64,000 nucleotides of DNA, from positions 38,686 to 102,685 of the forward strand of contig CANMCX010000013.1 in the NCBI GenBank assembly GCA_947496465.1. Direction: 5' to 3'. The notes under the pieces are model-generated. The model did not search any database. It worked only from the letters and a program-made list of their open reading frames with translations, and was not told the origin of the DNA. The translations under genes were made by a program, and so were the position numbers. This document shows positions 18,519 through 26,194 of the stretch, piece after piece. The stretch comes from Marinifilum_A sediminis. Its GTDB lineage: Bacteria; Bacteroidota; Bacteroidia; Bacteroidales; Marinifilaceae. How positions within the stretch are numbered: the stretch's first letter is position 1; each line of letters begins with the position of its first letter.

Positions 18519-18529
18519 GAATAAAGAAT

Positions 18530-18567
18530 AAGCAGGCTATGCATTTTCGATGTGTTATAGTCTGCTT
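18530..18567 (+). terminator. Probable terminator after the 17.6-kb lipoprotein gene
   Basis: AAGCAGGCTAT (18530-18540) pairs with ATAGTCTGCTT (18557-18567), eleven pairs including one G-U wobble, 16-nt loop. It lies 12 bp after the stop. The following T run is short (TTTAAAT), so the efficiency is uncertain. Confidence 0.5.
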
Positions 18568-18602
18568 TAAATCGTGAATTAGTAGTACTAAAAAACAGAT
18601 TT

Positions 18603-18815
18603 ATGGGACTATTCAAAAAAGAGGAAGCACAAAGCGTTGAGATAAAAGGGCATTCGTTGAAATGTTCGGTTTGTGGTGAAACGTTGTTTTACAAGAGAGA
18701 AGCACAACTAAATACTGCGGTGGCTTCTTTTTTCAATTTGGATTGGGCAAATCGTTCAGCTACCTGTTTTGTGTGTGCCAATTGCACGCATATTTCGTGG
18801 TTTCTAGGGGAGTAA
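18603..18815 (+). CDS. Small zinc-ribbon protein
   Basis: 70 residues, cytosolic. Two CxxC knuckles, CSVCGE at about 21-26 and CANCTH at about 58-63, with a further Cys three residues before the second. The segment LFYKREAQLNTAVASFFNLDWANRSATCFVCANC is typical of small zinc-ribbon proteins often annotated as nucleic-acid-binding. No partner gene can be inferred from the surroundings. Start ATG follows an A-rich leader. Confidence 0.7.
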   Translation: MGLFKKEEAQSVEIKGHSLKCSVCGETLFYKREAQLNTAVASFFNLDWANRSATCFVCANCTHISWFLGE

Positions 18816-18994
18816 TAGTCTAACTAAGAATGGAAACGCTAGAGAATTCATTAGTGTGAATGGAACTTAATTTGTCGAGTGTCGCCTTTAGTGTCGCCAG
18901 AGGAGAAATGTTGATTAGTGAATGATTAAGAGAAAAATGATTTAAAGAAATAAACCCAAACCAATAAAATTATCTAACCCAAAAAATAAACAAA

Positions 18995-19564
18995 ATGGAA
19001 CCTAAAACCCAAGAAGAAAATCAAGTAGCCATGGAAGCTACATCCGAGCAGGAAGCTGTTTCTGCAGAAGTACAGATTGATGAAGGCAAACTAGAACGCT
19101 ATCTGGAAGAATTAAAACTGGAGCAAAACCTACTGTTCGGCTCTCTATCGGGTGCTCTTGCTGCAATTATAGGTGCAGGTATTTGGGCTGCCATAACCAT
19201 TGCTACCAATTATCAGATAGGATGGATGGCTGTTGCTATTGGTTTCCTGGTTGGTTTTTCGATGCGAATTGCCGGGAAAGGCATGGATAAAATATTCGGA
19301 TACATTGGTGCAGCACTTTCTTTGGTTGGCTGTTTATTAGGAAATGTTTTTACAATTGTTAGTTATATCGCCACTCAGGAAGGCTTATCATTTATGTCAA
19401 TACTTAGCCAAATTGACTGGAGTTTGGTACCATCGCTTTTAGTTGAAACGGGGAGCCCAATTGACCTGTTGTTTTATGGTATTGCCATTTATGAGGGATA
19501 CAAGTTCTCTTTCCGTAAGATTACTGATGAGGAAATTGTGGCTAATGCCACTGTTAAAAGTTAG
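18995..19564 (+). CDS. Multi-pass membrane protein of unknown function
   Basis: 189 residues. An acidic cytosolic N-terminus of about 50 residues (MEPKTQEENQVAMEAT, ending LEELKLEQNL) leads into four hydrophobic segments: GSLSGALAAIIGAGIWAAIT, WMAVAIGFLVGFSMRIAG, FGYIGAALSLVGCLLGNVFT and a last one ending YGIAIYEGYKFSFRKI. I have no functional assignment. Its leader is a long A-rich stretch, suggesting its own transcription. Confidence 0.7.
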   Translation: MEPKTQEENQVAMEATSEQEAVSAEVQIDEGKLERYLEELKLEQNLLFGSLSGALAAIIGAGIWAAITIATNYQIGWMAVAIGFLVGFSMRIAGKGMDKIFGYIGAALSLVGCLLGNVFTIVSYIATQEGLSFMSILSQIDWSLVPSLLVETGSPIDLLFYGIAIYEGYKFSFRKITDEEIVANATVKS

Positions 19565-19677
19565 GACTAAAAAAATAGGCATTGTATGCAAACTTATGTC
19601 TTAGCTTCAAAAGGTTAAGAAACAAGAGAATGAGTCGATGTATCAGAAGAGTTTTTATAACAATAAAAAAATAAAAA

Positions 19678-20790
19678 TTGAAACACTTTATATTATTACT
19701 TACTGTTTTTTTGATTACATATAGCTGTATCAAACCAGAAGAAGGTTTGGAGCAAAGATTTTTAAAATACACTTCTTGCGCAAATCAGACGGAGTTGTGT
19801 TTATGTGAGGACGATTTTGAAAACGCTAAAATGTACTTCGATTCTCTATTTCTGATTGATGTTAAAGTTCATGCAAGAGAGAAATACAATTTTGGAGTTT
19901 TGTCCTTAAAACTTGGCGATACTAGCCAAGCTATGAATGTTTTTACTGATTTGTATCAAAAGAATTACGCTAAGAAATATCCATTTATTAAAAAGTTTTC
20001 ATCGGAATACTCAAATGTTGAGTCGATTCAAGAAGATGAAGAATTGTATAAAAAGTGTGATGAAATATTAAAGACGGATCAAATAGCCAATGGGAAAAAG
20101 TATTTTGATAATGAAGAGTATTTTAGGGTTGTAATGTTGAACGTAGGTAAAATTAAGCAGATACTAAAAGGTGTGAAAGACAATGAATATTCAAACTTTA
20201 GTATAAATACCTCAGCTTTGTATTTGCCTATAGTACACTACTATCAGTTTAAGGGTTTAAAAAAGAGGGTTTCAAAAAATTCATCCTTTGTTAGTAAGTT
20301 TCCTATTTACAAGCATCTGGAAAATAAACTAGTATATGACCAGGAGTTAGAGACTTTGTTGAAAGAATGTATGTTTAAAGGTAAATTATGTAGATATACT
20401 CTTGCTAATTTTCAAGCTATGGAAGGATTTAAAACTGGTAATATTGTTCAATATCAGTTCAATGATTATTCAGTGGTTAATAATCCTAAATATATGAAAG
20501 ATTCAATAATTGAAATGCTTGATAGGAATAGGAAATCATTGTTTTTGGAAAGTTATTCCGATTATTTTAAAAAAGCCGTTTATACAAGTAAGATGGAGAA
20601 TGAGGGAATGGTATTTCCAAAATTAATATTGGATATAGAGGATAGGGAGCAATATTATAAAGACAAACAGGCATGGAGAGAAGCTGCTAATTTTATAATT
20701 TGTTCTGTTTATGCGAATACTTTTCAATTTAATGATGATGAGCAGGCTAAGAATCAGGCTAAAAATCTTAAGGAGAGTTTTTACAATTGA
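19678..20790 (+). CDS. Hypothetical TPR-like lipoprotein (TTG start)
   Basis: 370 residues. The reading begins with TTG at 19678, immediately followed by a lipoprotein signal (KHFILLLTVFLITYSC, Cys17). No in-frame ATG precedes that signal, so TTG is the likely start. A Cys cluster (SCANQTELCLCEDDF) follows the anchor. Next come helix pairs of TPR character (KYNFGVLSLKLGDTSQAMNVFTDLYQKNY). The C-terminal half is unrecognised. Probably an outer-membrane-attached protein-interaction module; no functional context is visible. Confidence 0.6.
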   Translation: MKHFILLLTVFLITYSCIKPEEGLEQRFLKYTSCANQTELCLCEDDFENAKMYFDSLFLIDVKVHAREKYNFGVLSLKLGDTSQAMNVFTDLYQKNYAKKYPFIKKFSSEYSNVESIQEDEELYKKCDEILKTDQIANGKKYFDNEEYFRVVMLNVGKIKQILKGVKDNEYSNFSINTSALYLPIVHYYQFKGLKKRVSKNSSFVSKFPIYKHLENKLVYDQELETLLKECMFKGKLCRYTLANFQAMEGFKTGNIVQYQFNDYSVVNNPKYMKDSIIEMLDRNRKSLFLESYSDYFKKAVYTSKMENEGMVFPKLILDIEDREQYYKDKQAWREAANFIICSVYANTFQFNDDEQAKNQAKNLKESFYN

Positions 20791-20866
20791 TATTAGAATT
20801 TTTATAGTAAGATAGATTCTGATTGAACTACGTTCAGAATTGTATTTAAATAAGGTGAATTAAATT

Positions 20867-21694
20867 ATGAAAGCAACATTCATTTTTCTATTCTTAATGA
20901 TTGGGCAATTCAGCTTTGCTCAGCAATACAATTCGCTTGTTATCGAGAAAGATAATGTAGATGGAAATAACAAAATATACAAGACAGGATCTGTTTTCGT
21001 ATTCGATTACGAGATTGTGATTGATAGCGTGAAGTGGAAGTTGAAGACCAACAATGGAATGGCTTCGGCTTGTCGATTCGACCTGGTTGATGCTGATAAA
21101 GATTCCATTGGAGTTAATAAATTACACCTCTTGGTTAAACCGGTGATCAGTAAGGAACGAACCAATAAGAATCAAACAGAGATTCTCTATTTGGAAGATC
21201 CGGTGTTTTCATCCATATCCTCTACCGGATTGGTGGAGAATGAGCAGAATGTTTGGTTGCATCCGATGCGATCAGGCTTTTTTGGCGCCTTAGAAACCTG
21301 TCCTTTTCCTTACGTGAAATTGCCATTGCAAATGGGACAGGAGTGGAGCGATGAAATGAAGATTTCAAACTCCTGGAGTAATAAACTGTGGGGTGAATGG
21401 AGAGGAAAACTACGATTGATTTATCATTACAAAGTATGTGAGCAATGTAAGCTTCAAACGAGTATAGGTAGTTTGAATTGTTATGTAATTAAAAGTACTG
21501 CCATTTCAAAAATTGGAACTGCCATACTCAAGAGTTATTATTCTGAACAATATGGTTTTGTGAGAATGGAATATGAGATGGTAAGCGGTATAAAGGTAAA
21601 TATTTGGCTTGAGGAGGTTAGTAGTGAGCATGATTTTACAAATATGCAAGCTGTATTGAAATATGTGAAAGAGCGTAAGGATGAAGATGTTTAA
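20867..21694 (+). CDS. Hypothetical secreted beta-rich protein (DUF3108-like)
   Basis: 275 residues. The signal peptide (MKATFIFLFLMIGQFSFAQ) precedes a beta-rich domain. The middle part has a layout like DUF3108-type periplasmic proteins (FPYVKLPLQMGQEWSDEM; GSLNCYVIKSTA; SYYSEQYGFVRMEYEM), in which a polymer or lipid ligand is suspected but unproven. The stop overlaps the open frame of the following thioredoxin-like gene (TAATG), and the genes are about 30 bp apart from the preferred start, so the two are probably co-transcribed. Confidence 0.6.
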   Translation: MKATFIFLFLMIGQFSFAQQYNSLVIEKDNVDGNNKIYKTGSVFVFDYEIVIDSVKWKLKTNNGMASACRFDLVDADKDSIGVNKLHLLVKPVISKERTNKNQTEILYLEDPVFSSISSTGLVENEQNVWLHPMRSGFFGALETCPFPYVKLPLQMGQEWSDEMKISNSWSNKLWGEWRGKLRLIYHYKVCEQCKLQTSIGSLNCYVIKSTAISKIGTAILKSYYSEQYGFVRMEYEMVSGIKVNIWLEEVSSEHDFTNMQAVLKYVKERKDEDV

Positions 21695-21726
21695 TGATTA
21701 TTTTTAAAAAGGATAGGGATTGCAAA

Positions 21727-22473
21727 ATGAAGAAAAATATGAAAAAATTAATACTAATCAGCTTCTTACTTATCGCATGTTCGCACGCATTTGCTCAAGA
21801 GAAATTGTATAAGGAACTTGGGAAAACTCAACTTTTAACTGGTTCGGAATATGAGATGATGAAGCAGGTGAAGATAAAGAAGTTTGAGAAATCAGGTATG
21901 CAAATGAGTTTGGAAGAAACGATACTGGATTCGATTCAAAATGGTGAAACAATTGTTTATATATATAAGTTTGAAAGGGTATTAAATGGCATCAGGTTTT
22001 CTCCAAATGCATCGGCAGAGAAAATATACAGCCTGTTTGGTAAACAGTTTCCTGATTTTAGTCTGAAATCTCTTGATGGAGAAGAGGTGAGCTTATTGGA
22101 ATTGAAGGGTAAAGTAGTATTAATGAACTTTTGGTTTACAGGTTGTGGTCCATGTATTAAAGAAATGCCTGCACTTAGCAGTATTCAGGAAGAATATGGC
22201 GATCAGTTGATTTGTTTATCCATATCATTTCATGATAAAAAGGAATTGGATCATTTCTTTAAAAATCACAGGTTTACTTTTAAGCACTTAACCAATGCCC
22301 GAAGCTTAATTGATAAGATTGGCATTACCGCATACCCAAAAAATATTATTCTTACTAAGGAAGGGAAAGTTCATCAGATTCTAGATGGTATTCATCAGCA
22401 ACTTGATAAGGAAGGTAATGTTATGAATGGAGATGGAAGGGAGCTTGTTCGTGAGATAGAGAAAGTGTTGTAA
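21727..22473 (+). CDS. TlpA/ResA-like periplasmic thiol-disulfide oxidoreductase
   Basis: 248 residues from the chosen ATG at 21727. The frame is open from 21694, but only the later start gives a compact signal peptide (MKKLILISFLLIACSHAFA). An N-terminal region of about 90 residues precedes a thioredoxin-fold domain starting at FGKQFPDFSLKSLDGEEV. The active site is FTGCGPCIKEMP (CxxC with GP), the cis-Pro loop is ITAYPKNIIL, and GKVVLMNFWF is the standard strand before the active site. It would reduce or exchange disulfides of exported proteins, fitting the many Cys-containing envelope proteins nearby. Confidence 0.88.
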   Translation: MKKNMKKLILISFLLIACSHAFAQEKLYKELGKTQLLTGSEYEMMKQVKIKKFEKSGMQMSLEETILDSIQNGETIVYIYKFERVLNGIRFSPNASAEKIYSLFGKQFPDFSLKSLDGEEVSLLELKGKVVLMNFWFTGCGPCIKEMPALSSIQEEYGDQLICLSISFHDKKELDHFFKNHRFTFKHLTNARSLIDKIGITAYPKNIILTKEGKVHQILDGIHQQLDKEGNVMNGDGRELVREIEKVL

Positions 22474-22539
22474 TCGTTTTTTAATTAGGAAGAATTTTAT
22501 CAAAATTATGTTATTTTCACAAGTTAAGTCAGTAGGGAA

Positions 22540-23226
22540 ATGATAAAAAAAGTGAGCTTAATTCTGATACTATTGTATCATGTGAATTGTGTACATGCAC
22601 AAGATATAACCTGTAAGGTTTTACATGAAAAGATAGCTGGTGAATACGTTGGCAATTGTCAGAATGGATTGGCCAATGGAAAAGGAAAATCAAAAGGTGT
22701 AGATTCTTATTCGGGAATGTTTAAGGATGGGTTACCAAATGGGAAAGGTAAGTATGTTTACAGTAATGGAAATGTCTTTAAAGGATATTTTAAAAGTGGT
22801 TGTAAAGAAGGGAAAGGGAAGTTTGAATATACTGTAAATGGTAAAAAACAAATTTTGAATGGATACTGGAAGAATGATGAATATGTGGGACAACAAAAAG
22901 TTGATGAACCATATAGAGTAACGTTATCATCAGGAATTTTAAATTACAGTATCAAAAAAGTTGAAGGGCATGAAAGTGATCAAGTGATTCTTTTTTCAAT
23001 AAAGAGTTCTATGACCGATTTTATGCCTGATGATTTAGAGATTCGTAATTTTAATGGTCAGATTATGCAATTGGGTAAAAAGTTTACAATTAGTCATTAT
23101 CAGTGTCCGTTTACCTGTGAAATTAACTATAGCATAAAGACAGGGTTTAATCAAAGAAAAATGTGTCAGTTCATTTTTGATGTGAGTGAGAAAGGGAAGT
23201 ATGAAATTGTTCTTTCCAACGATTAA
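22540..23226 (+). CDS. Secreted MORN-repeat protein
   Basis: 228 residues. A signal peptide (LILILLYHVNCVHA) is followed by about four MORN repeats in residues 35-110 (YVGNCQNGLANGKGK, YSGMFKDGLPNGKGKY, FKGYFKSGCKEGKGKF, LNGYWKNDEYVG). The C-terminal half (about 120-228) is a beta-sandwich-like domain with CPFTCEINYSIK and no known match. MORN repeats in bacteria usually serve in envelope or lipid-proximal interactions; the role here is unknown. The end overlaps the open frame of the RDD gene, whose preferred start lies 7 bp beyond. Confidence 0.75.
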   Translation: MIKKVSLILILLYHVNCVHAQDITCKVLHEKIAGEYVGNCQNGLANGKGKSKGVDSYSGMFKDGLPNGKGKYVYSNGNVFKGYFKSGCKEGKGKFEYTVNGKKQILNGYWKNDEYVGQQKVDEPYRVTLSSGILNYSIKKVEGHESDQVILFSIKSSMTDFMPDDLEIRNFNGQIMQLGKKFTISHYQCPFTCEINYSIKTGFNQRKMCQFIFDVSEKGKYEIVLSND

Positions 23227-23233
23227 AAGAATT

Positions 23234-23782
23234 ATGGAAGATTCAATTAAAAGTAGAGTAAGTGCTATTCCAAAAGATCGTCGTTTAATAAGTATGTTTC
23301 TCGATCATGCTATAATGATTGGTATAATAGTTCCACTGATGATAATATTGGCTTTGATTGGAACAGAATATCCCAATATGATGAGCAATGAATTTGGAAT
23401 TTTTATTTTTTATTCATTTGTCTTTCTTTATTTGAATAAAGATTTTGTTGGTGGAAAAAGTCTGGCGAAAAGAATAATGGGATTTCAGGTAATTGACAGA
23501 AAAACTGGCGAGAATGCAAGTGAATTGCAGTGCTTCGTTCGTAATTTGACCATTTGTGTTGCTTGGCCAATAGAAGTAATAATCTGTTTGATTTATCCTC
23601 AGAGGAGAATAGGAGATTTTTTGGCAAACACCCAAATTGTTAAAAATGAAAAATTGGGAGCAAAATCAATATTTAAAGATTTGAAAAGGTTGAAATTAAG
23701 ATGGACTTATATTCTTATTGTTCTAATGGCTTTCGTTTATTTTTATTTGTTGGATCAAACGATGTCTGAGGATTCATTTTAG
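23234..23782 (+). CDS. RDD-family membrane protein
   Basis: 182 residues from ATG 23234; the longer frame from 23186 would overlap the MORN gene by 41 bp and adds no family sequence. The RDD features are visible: DRRLISMFLDHAIMIGIIVP at the start (Arg and Asp with the first helix), GKSLAKRIMGFQVIDRKTGENAS in the middle, and NPxRRxIGDFLANTQIV-like QRRIGDFLANTQIV at the end. RDD proteins have been linked to transport or Na+/H+ exchange in a few cases, but most are of unknown function. An extra helix follows (YILIVLMAFVYFYLL). Confidence 0.82.
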   Translation: MEDSIKSRVSAIPKDRRLISMFLDHAIMIGIIVPLMIILALIGTEYPNMMSNEFGIFIFYSFVFLYLNKDFVGGKSLAKRIMGFQVIDRKTGENASELQCFVRNLTICVAWPIEVIICLIYPQRRIGDFLANTQIVKNEKLGAKSIFKDLKRLKLRWTYILIVLMAFVYFYLLDQTMSEDSF

Positions 23783-23827
23783 CAAGTTTTTTTAAGAATG
23801 TAAGAATGAAATTTGGTTTACTGAATC

Positions 23828-24109
23828 TCATTTTTGTTTGAGGTATCTAATCAATTTATAAAGGATAAATCCAATAAAAATCAAATTGATAAGATTCCAG
23901 GCTGCAAAAGCAGATGAAGATAAAATTTCAGAAGAAGTCATGCTCTCGTAACTCCAGTAAATACCTTTGCTTTCCTCATAGGAATCATCATAATTCATTA
24001 ACATCATACCCAGTACAATATAAATTATCAGATCGAAAATTAAAATAAGAAAAGCAATTGAGATGTTAATAAGGGAGAAGAGTTTGTTCGTTTTCAATAT
24101 GAGACTCAT
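23828..24109 (-). CDS. Small membrane protein, function unknown
   Basis: 93 residues from ATG 24109; a longer frame to 24160 only adds hydrophilic residues. Two hydrophobic helices (ISIAFLILIFDLIIYIVLGMMLM and AAWNLINLIFIGFILYKLI) flank an acidic loop (NYDDSYEESKGIYW). No family recognised. It lies convergent to the RDD gene and 70-120 bp downstream of the start of the DUF4349 gene on the same strand, so co-transcription is possible only if it follows that gene; its position 18 bp past the DUF4349 region makes this uncertain. Confidence 0.5.
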   Translation of the reverse strand: MSLILKTNKLFSLINISIAFLILIFDLIIYIVLGMMLMNYDDSYEESKGIYWSYESMTSSEILSSSAFAAWNLINLIFIGFILYKLIRYLKQK

Positions 24110-24178
24110 TTGCAGGTTTATAATTGTAGAATCCGAGTAGGTCAAATCATGATGTTTCAATCTACCCGGATATTTGTG

Positions 24179-25036
24179 TTATTTCGAAGAGTCTGTCTTT
24201 TTTAGTTTTTTTATTCGCCTTATTCTGCGGAATACATAAATTACTCCTGCAAGGATAAACCAGAATGGCCAAGCTTTGATTACAATTAGAATGAAATCAA
24301 CAAATCCATTCCAACCCTTTGAGAAAGATTGTTTTAATCTTTCAGCGAAACTGTCACGTTCCGTTGGCTTGTATTTGTAATCCTTCTTTTGTGTTAAGAC
24401 CAATCGAAGTGTGCTAAAGTTAACCTGATCGTTTAAGTATTTTAATTGACCTGCAGTGCTTTCTAGTTCCTCTTCCAGATTTCTTATTTTCTCCTGAATT
24501 TCGAGAATTTCTTTAATTGTTTTGGCTTTTGAAAGTAGTTCACGATACCTCTTTAAATAGCTCTTTTTATTGGTTAAACGAGCTTCCAAATCGATAAATT
24601 GATCGGTTACATCTCGTGCTGTAATTTCTTTGAAAGTGACATTGGCATTTCCAGATTCCAGAGAAGCAATAAACAGTTCGAAATGATTATTTGGGATTCT
24701 TAATGTTAAAATATAATTGAACTCGTAGGTTGAATTGTTGAATCTTTCATTGGAATAGTAAGCTTTATTTTGATGTAATAAAGAATCTACTTGTTGTTTT
24801 GAGGCGTGAATATCATTCACTTCCAGACTCATATTTCCATCTTTGATAATTTTTGCACTCGTGTTCTGTTGCAAGATGGGAGTATTTGGATTGGGAGCTG
24901 CCATGGATTTGGTTTGGCGTGTCACTGGAATCATTTCATCTTCAGCAGCAAATTCCAAACCTAAGGTGTTAGATTGATCGGTTTGACAACTACACAATAG
25001 TATTGCTGCCAATAGAAGTAAGATGGTGTTCTTCAT
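24179..25036 (-). CDS. DUF4349 lipoprotein
   Basis: 285 residues from the ATG at 25036, which gives a clean lipoprotein signal (LLLLAAILLCSC, Cys17). DUF4349 hallmarks are the DGNMSLEVNDIHASKQQVDSLL strand-helix start at about residue 68, RIPNNHFELFIASLE, the FKEITARDVTDQFIDLEARLTN block, and a long coiled coil at about 150-205 (LLSKAKTIKEILEIQEKIRNLEEELES). A C-terminal transmembrane helix (FVDFILIVIKAWPFWFILAGVIYVF) precedes a basic tail. The domain is related to periplasmic, coiled-coil envelope proteins; no biochemical role is known. Confidence 0.85.
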   Translation of the reverse strand: MKNTILLLLAAILLCSCQTDQSNTLGLEFAAEDEMIPVTRQTKSMAAPNPNTPILQQNTSAKIIKDGNMSLEVNDIHASKQQVDSLLHQNKAYYSNERFNNSTYEFNYILTLRIPNNHFELFIASLESGNANVTFKEITARDVTDQFIDLEARLTNKKSYLKRYRELLSKAKTIKEILEIQEKIRNLEEELESTAGQLKYLNDQVNFSTLRLVLTQKKDYKYKPTERDSFAERLKQSFSKGWNGFVDFILIVIKAWPFWFILAGVIYVFRRIRRIKKLKKTDSSK

Positions 25037-25103
25037 AAATAAGTTTATTGATATGTAATCAAATATATTCATTTTTCATAATGATAACAAGAGATTCAGG
25101 CAT

Positions 25104-25136
25104 CAAAACAAAAGCCGAAACTTTTCTGTTTCGGCT
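25104..25136 (-). terminator. Rho-independent terminator of the GNAT pair
   Basis: AGCCGAAAC (25113-25121) and GTTTCGGCT (25128-25136) form a 9-bp stem with a 6-nt loop, followed on the minus-strand transcript by TTTTGTTTT. It lies 28 bp after the stop of the upstream gene. Confidence 0.85.
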
Positions 25137-25163
25137 GAATTTATTTTAAGTATTGAGAATCAA

Positions 25164-25685
25164 TTATAAATGTAGCCTAAAACCAAACACAGGCAATTCC
25201 TCCTGCATAAAATCCAAATCAAGAGAACGCTTGAAGCCTAATTTTTCATACATTTTCCAGGCAACTTGCATGGCTTTGGTTGAATGGATGATGACTTGAG
25301 CTTGTTTCAATTTTTTTGCTTTTCGGATGCATTCTAAACTTAGTTGCTTGCCAAGTCCCATTCCTTGTGCTTCAGGATCAACGGCTAATAATCTGAATCC
25401 AGATGCGTTTGTTTCCTGCGTAGCACTTCCACCAGAACCGTAATATTGCATATCGTTGAAATATACTACTGCTCCACCTATTTTTCCGTTAGCATTTACA
25501 GCTACTAATAGCTCGATGTGCGGATTCGTGGTTAATTCACCAATATTGGAAAGTATAGAATAATAGTTAGGTTGATCTTCCTGTTTCGGAAATCCATCCA
25601 ATTGTGAGTAAACCTTAATCAGTAAAGAGCCAATGTGTTTGAATTCTTCTGGTTTAGCCTTTCTTATTTTGTAATTTGTATTCAT
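25164..25685 (-). CDS. GNAT-family N-acetyltransferase
   Basis: 173 residues from the ATG at 25685 (MNTNYKIRKAKPEEF); the longer frame adds only a read-through of the upstream gene. The acetyl-CoA site is visible as VDPEAQGMGLGKQLSLECI, the Q/R-x-x-G-x-G/A loop, after FRLLAV. The C-terminal YEKLGF motif (MYEKLGFKRS) is present. The substrate is unknown. It overlaps the upstream RimJ-like gene by 32 bp, so the two are translationally coupled. Confidence 0.82.
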   Translation of the reverse strand: MNTNYKIRKAKPEEFKHIGSLLIKVYSQLDGFPKQEDQPNYYSILSNIGELTTNPHIELLVAVNANGKIGGAVVYFNDMQYYGSGGSATQETNASGFRLLAVDPEAQGMGLGKQLSLECIRKAKKLKQAQVIIHSTKAMQVAWKMYEKLGFKRSLDLDFMQEELPVFGFRLHL

Positions 25686-26184
25686 TGTTTGTAATTTGAT
25701 AGTATCTGGCGTTCTCGAAGCCATGGCAAGTATCATTTTTCCAAAATTTCATACCCAGTTTTTCCAATACTTTTATGGAGGCAAGGTTATCGTTTACAGC
25801 TCTGCCAATAATCTTTTCAAAACCCAAATGATTGAAACCATAATCAAGACAAGCCTTTGCAGCTTCACTTGCGTATCCTTTGTTCCAATGATTACGAAAA
25901 ATTCTAAATCCAAGATCTATATGCAACTCCTCATTTAGTTTTAATCCGCACCAGCCAATAAATTCATGATCTAATTTTGTAATCATTGCCCAGCGACCAT
26001 AACCATTGATTTGGTAATCTGTATAGTTCGAAAGAAAAAGTTTGGCTTCCTCTAGAGATTTAAAAGCTTCATCCCCCGTGTATTTTACGACTTCAGGATC
26101 GGCATTTAATTCGAACATGGCTTTTGCGTCTGAGAGTATGAATTCTCGTAGTGTAAGTCTATCTGTTTCCAAAATTATTTTCAT
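25654..26184 (-). CDS. RimJ/RimL-type GNAT acetyltransferase
   Basis: 176 residues. TDRLTLREFILSDAKAMFEL at the start, FIGWCGLKLNE in the middle, DLGFRIFRNHWNKGYASEAAKACLDYGF as the acetyl-CoA loop (R-x-x-x-x-x-GYASEA) and NLASIKVLEKLGMKFWK at the end are the standard RimJ/RimL family blocks. Enzymes of this group acetylate protein N-termini, small molecules or antibiotics; no substrate can be deduced. First gene of a two-GNAT operon. Confidence 0.85.
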   Translation of the reverse strand: MKIILETDRLTLREFILSDAKAMFELNADPEVVKYTGDEAFKSLEEAKLFLSNYTDYQINGYGRWAMITKLDHEFIGWCGLKLNEELHIDLGFRIFRNHWNKGYASEAAKACLDYGFNHLGFEKIIGRAVNDNLASIKVLEKLGMKFWKNDTCHGFENARYYQITNNEYKLQNKKG

Positions 26185-26194
26185 GGAATATTGT

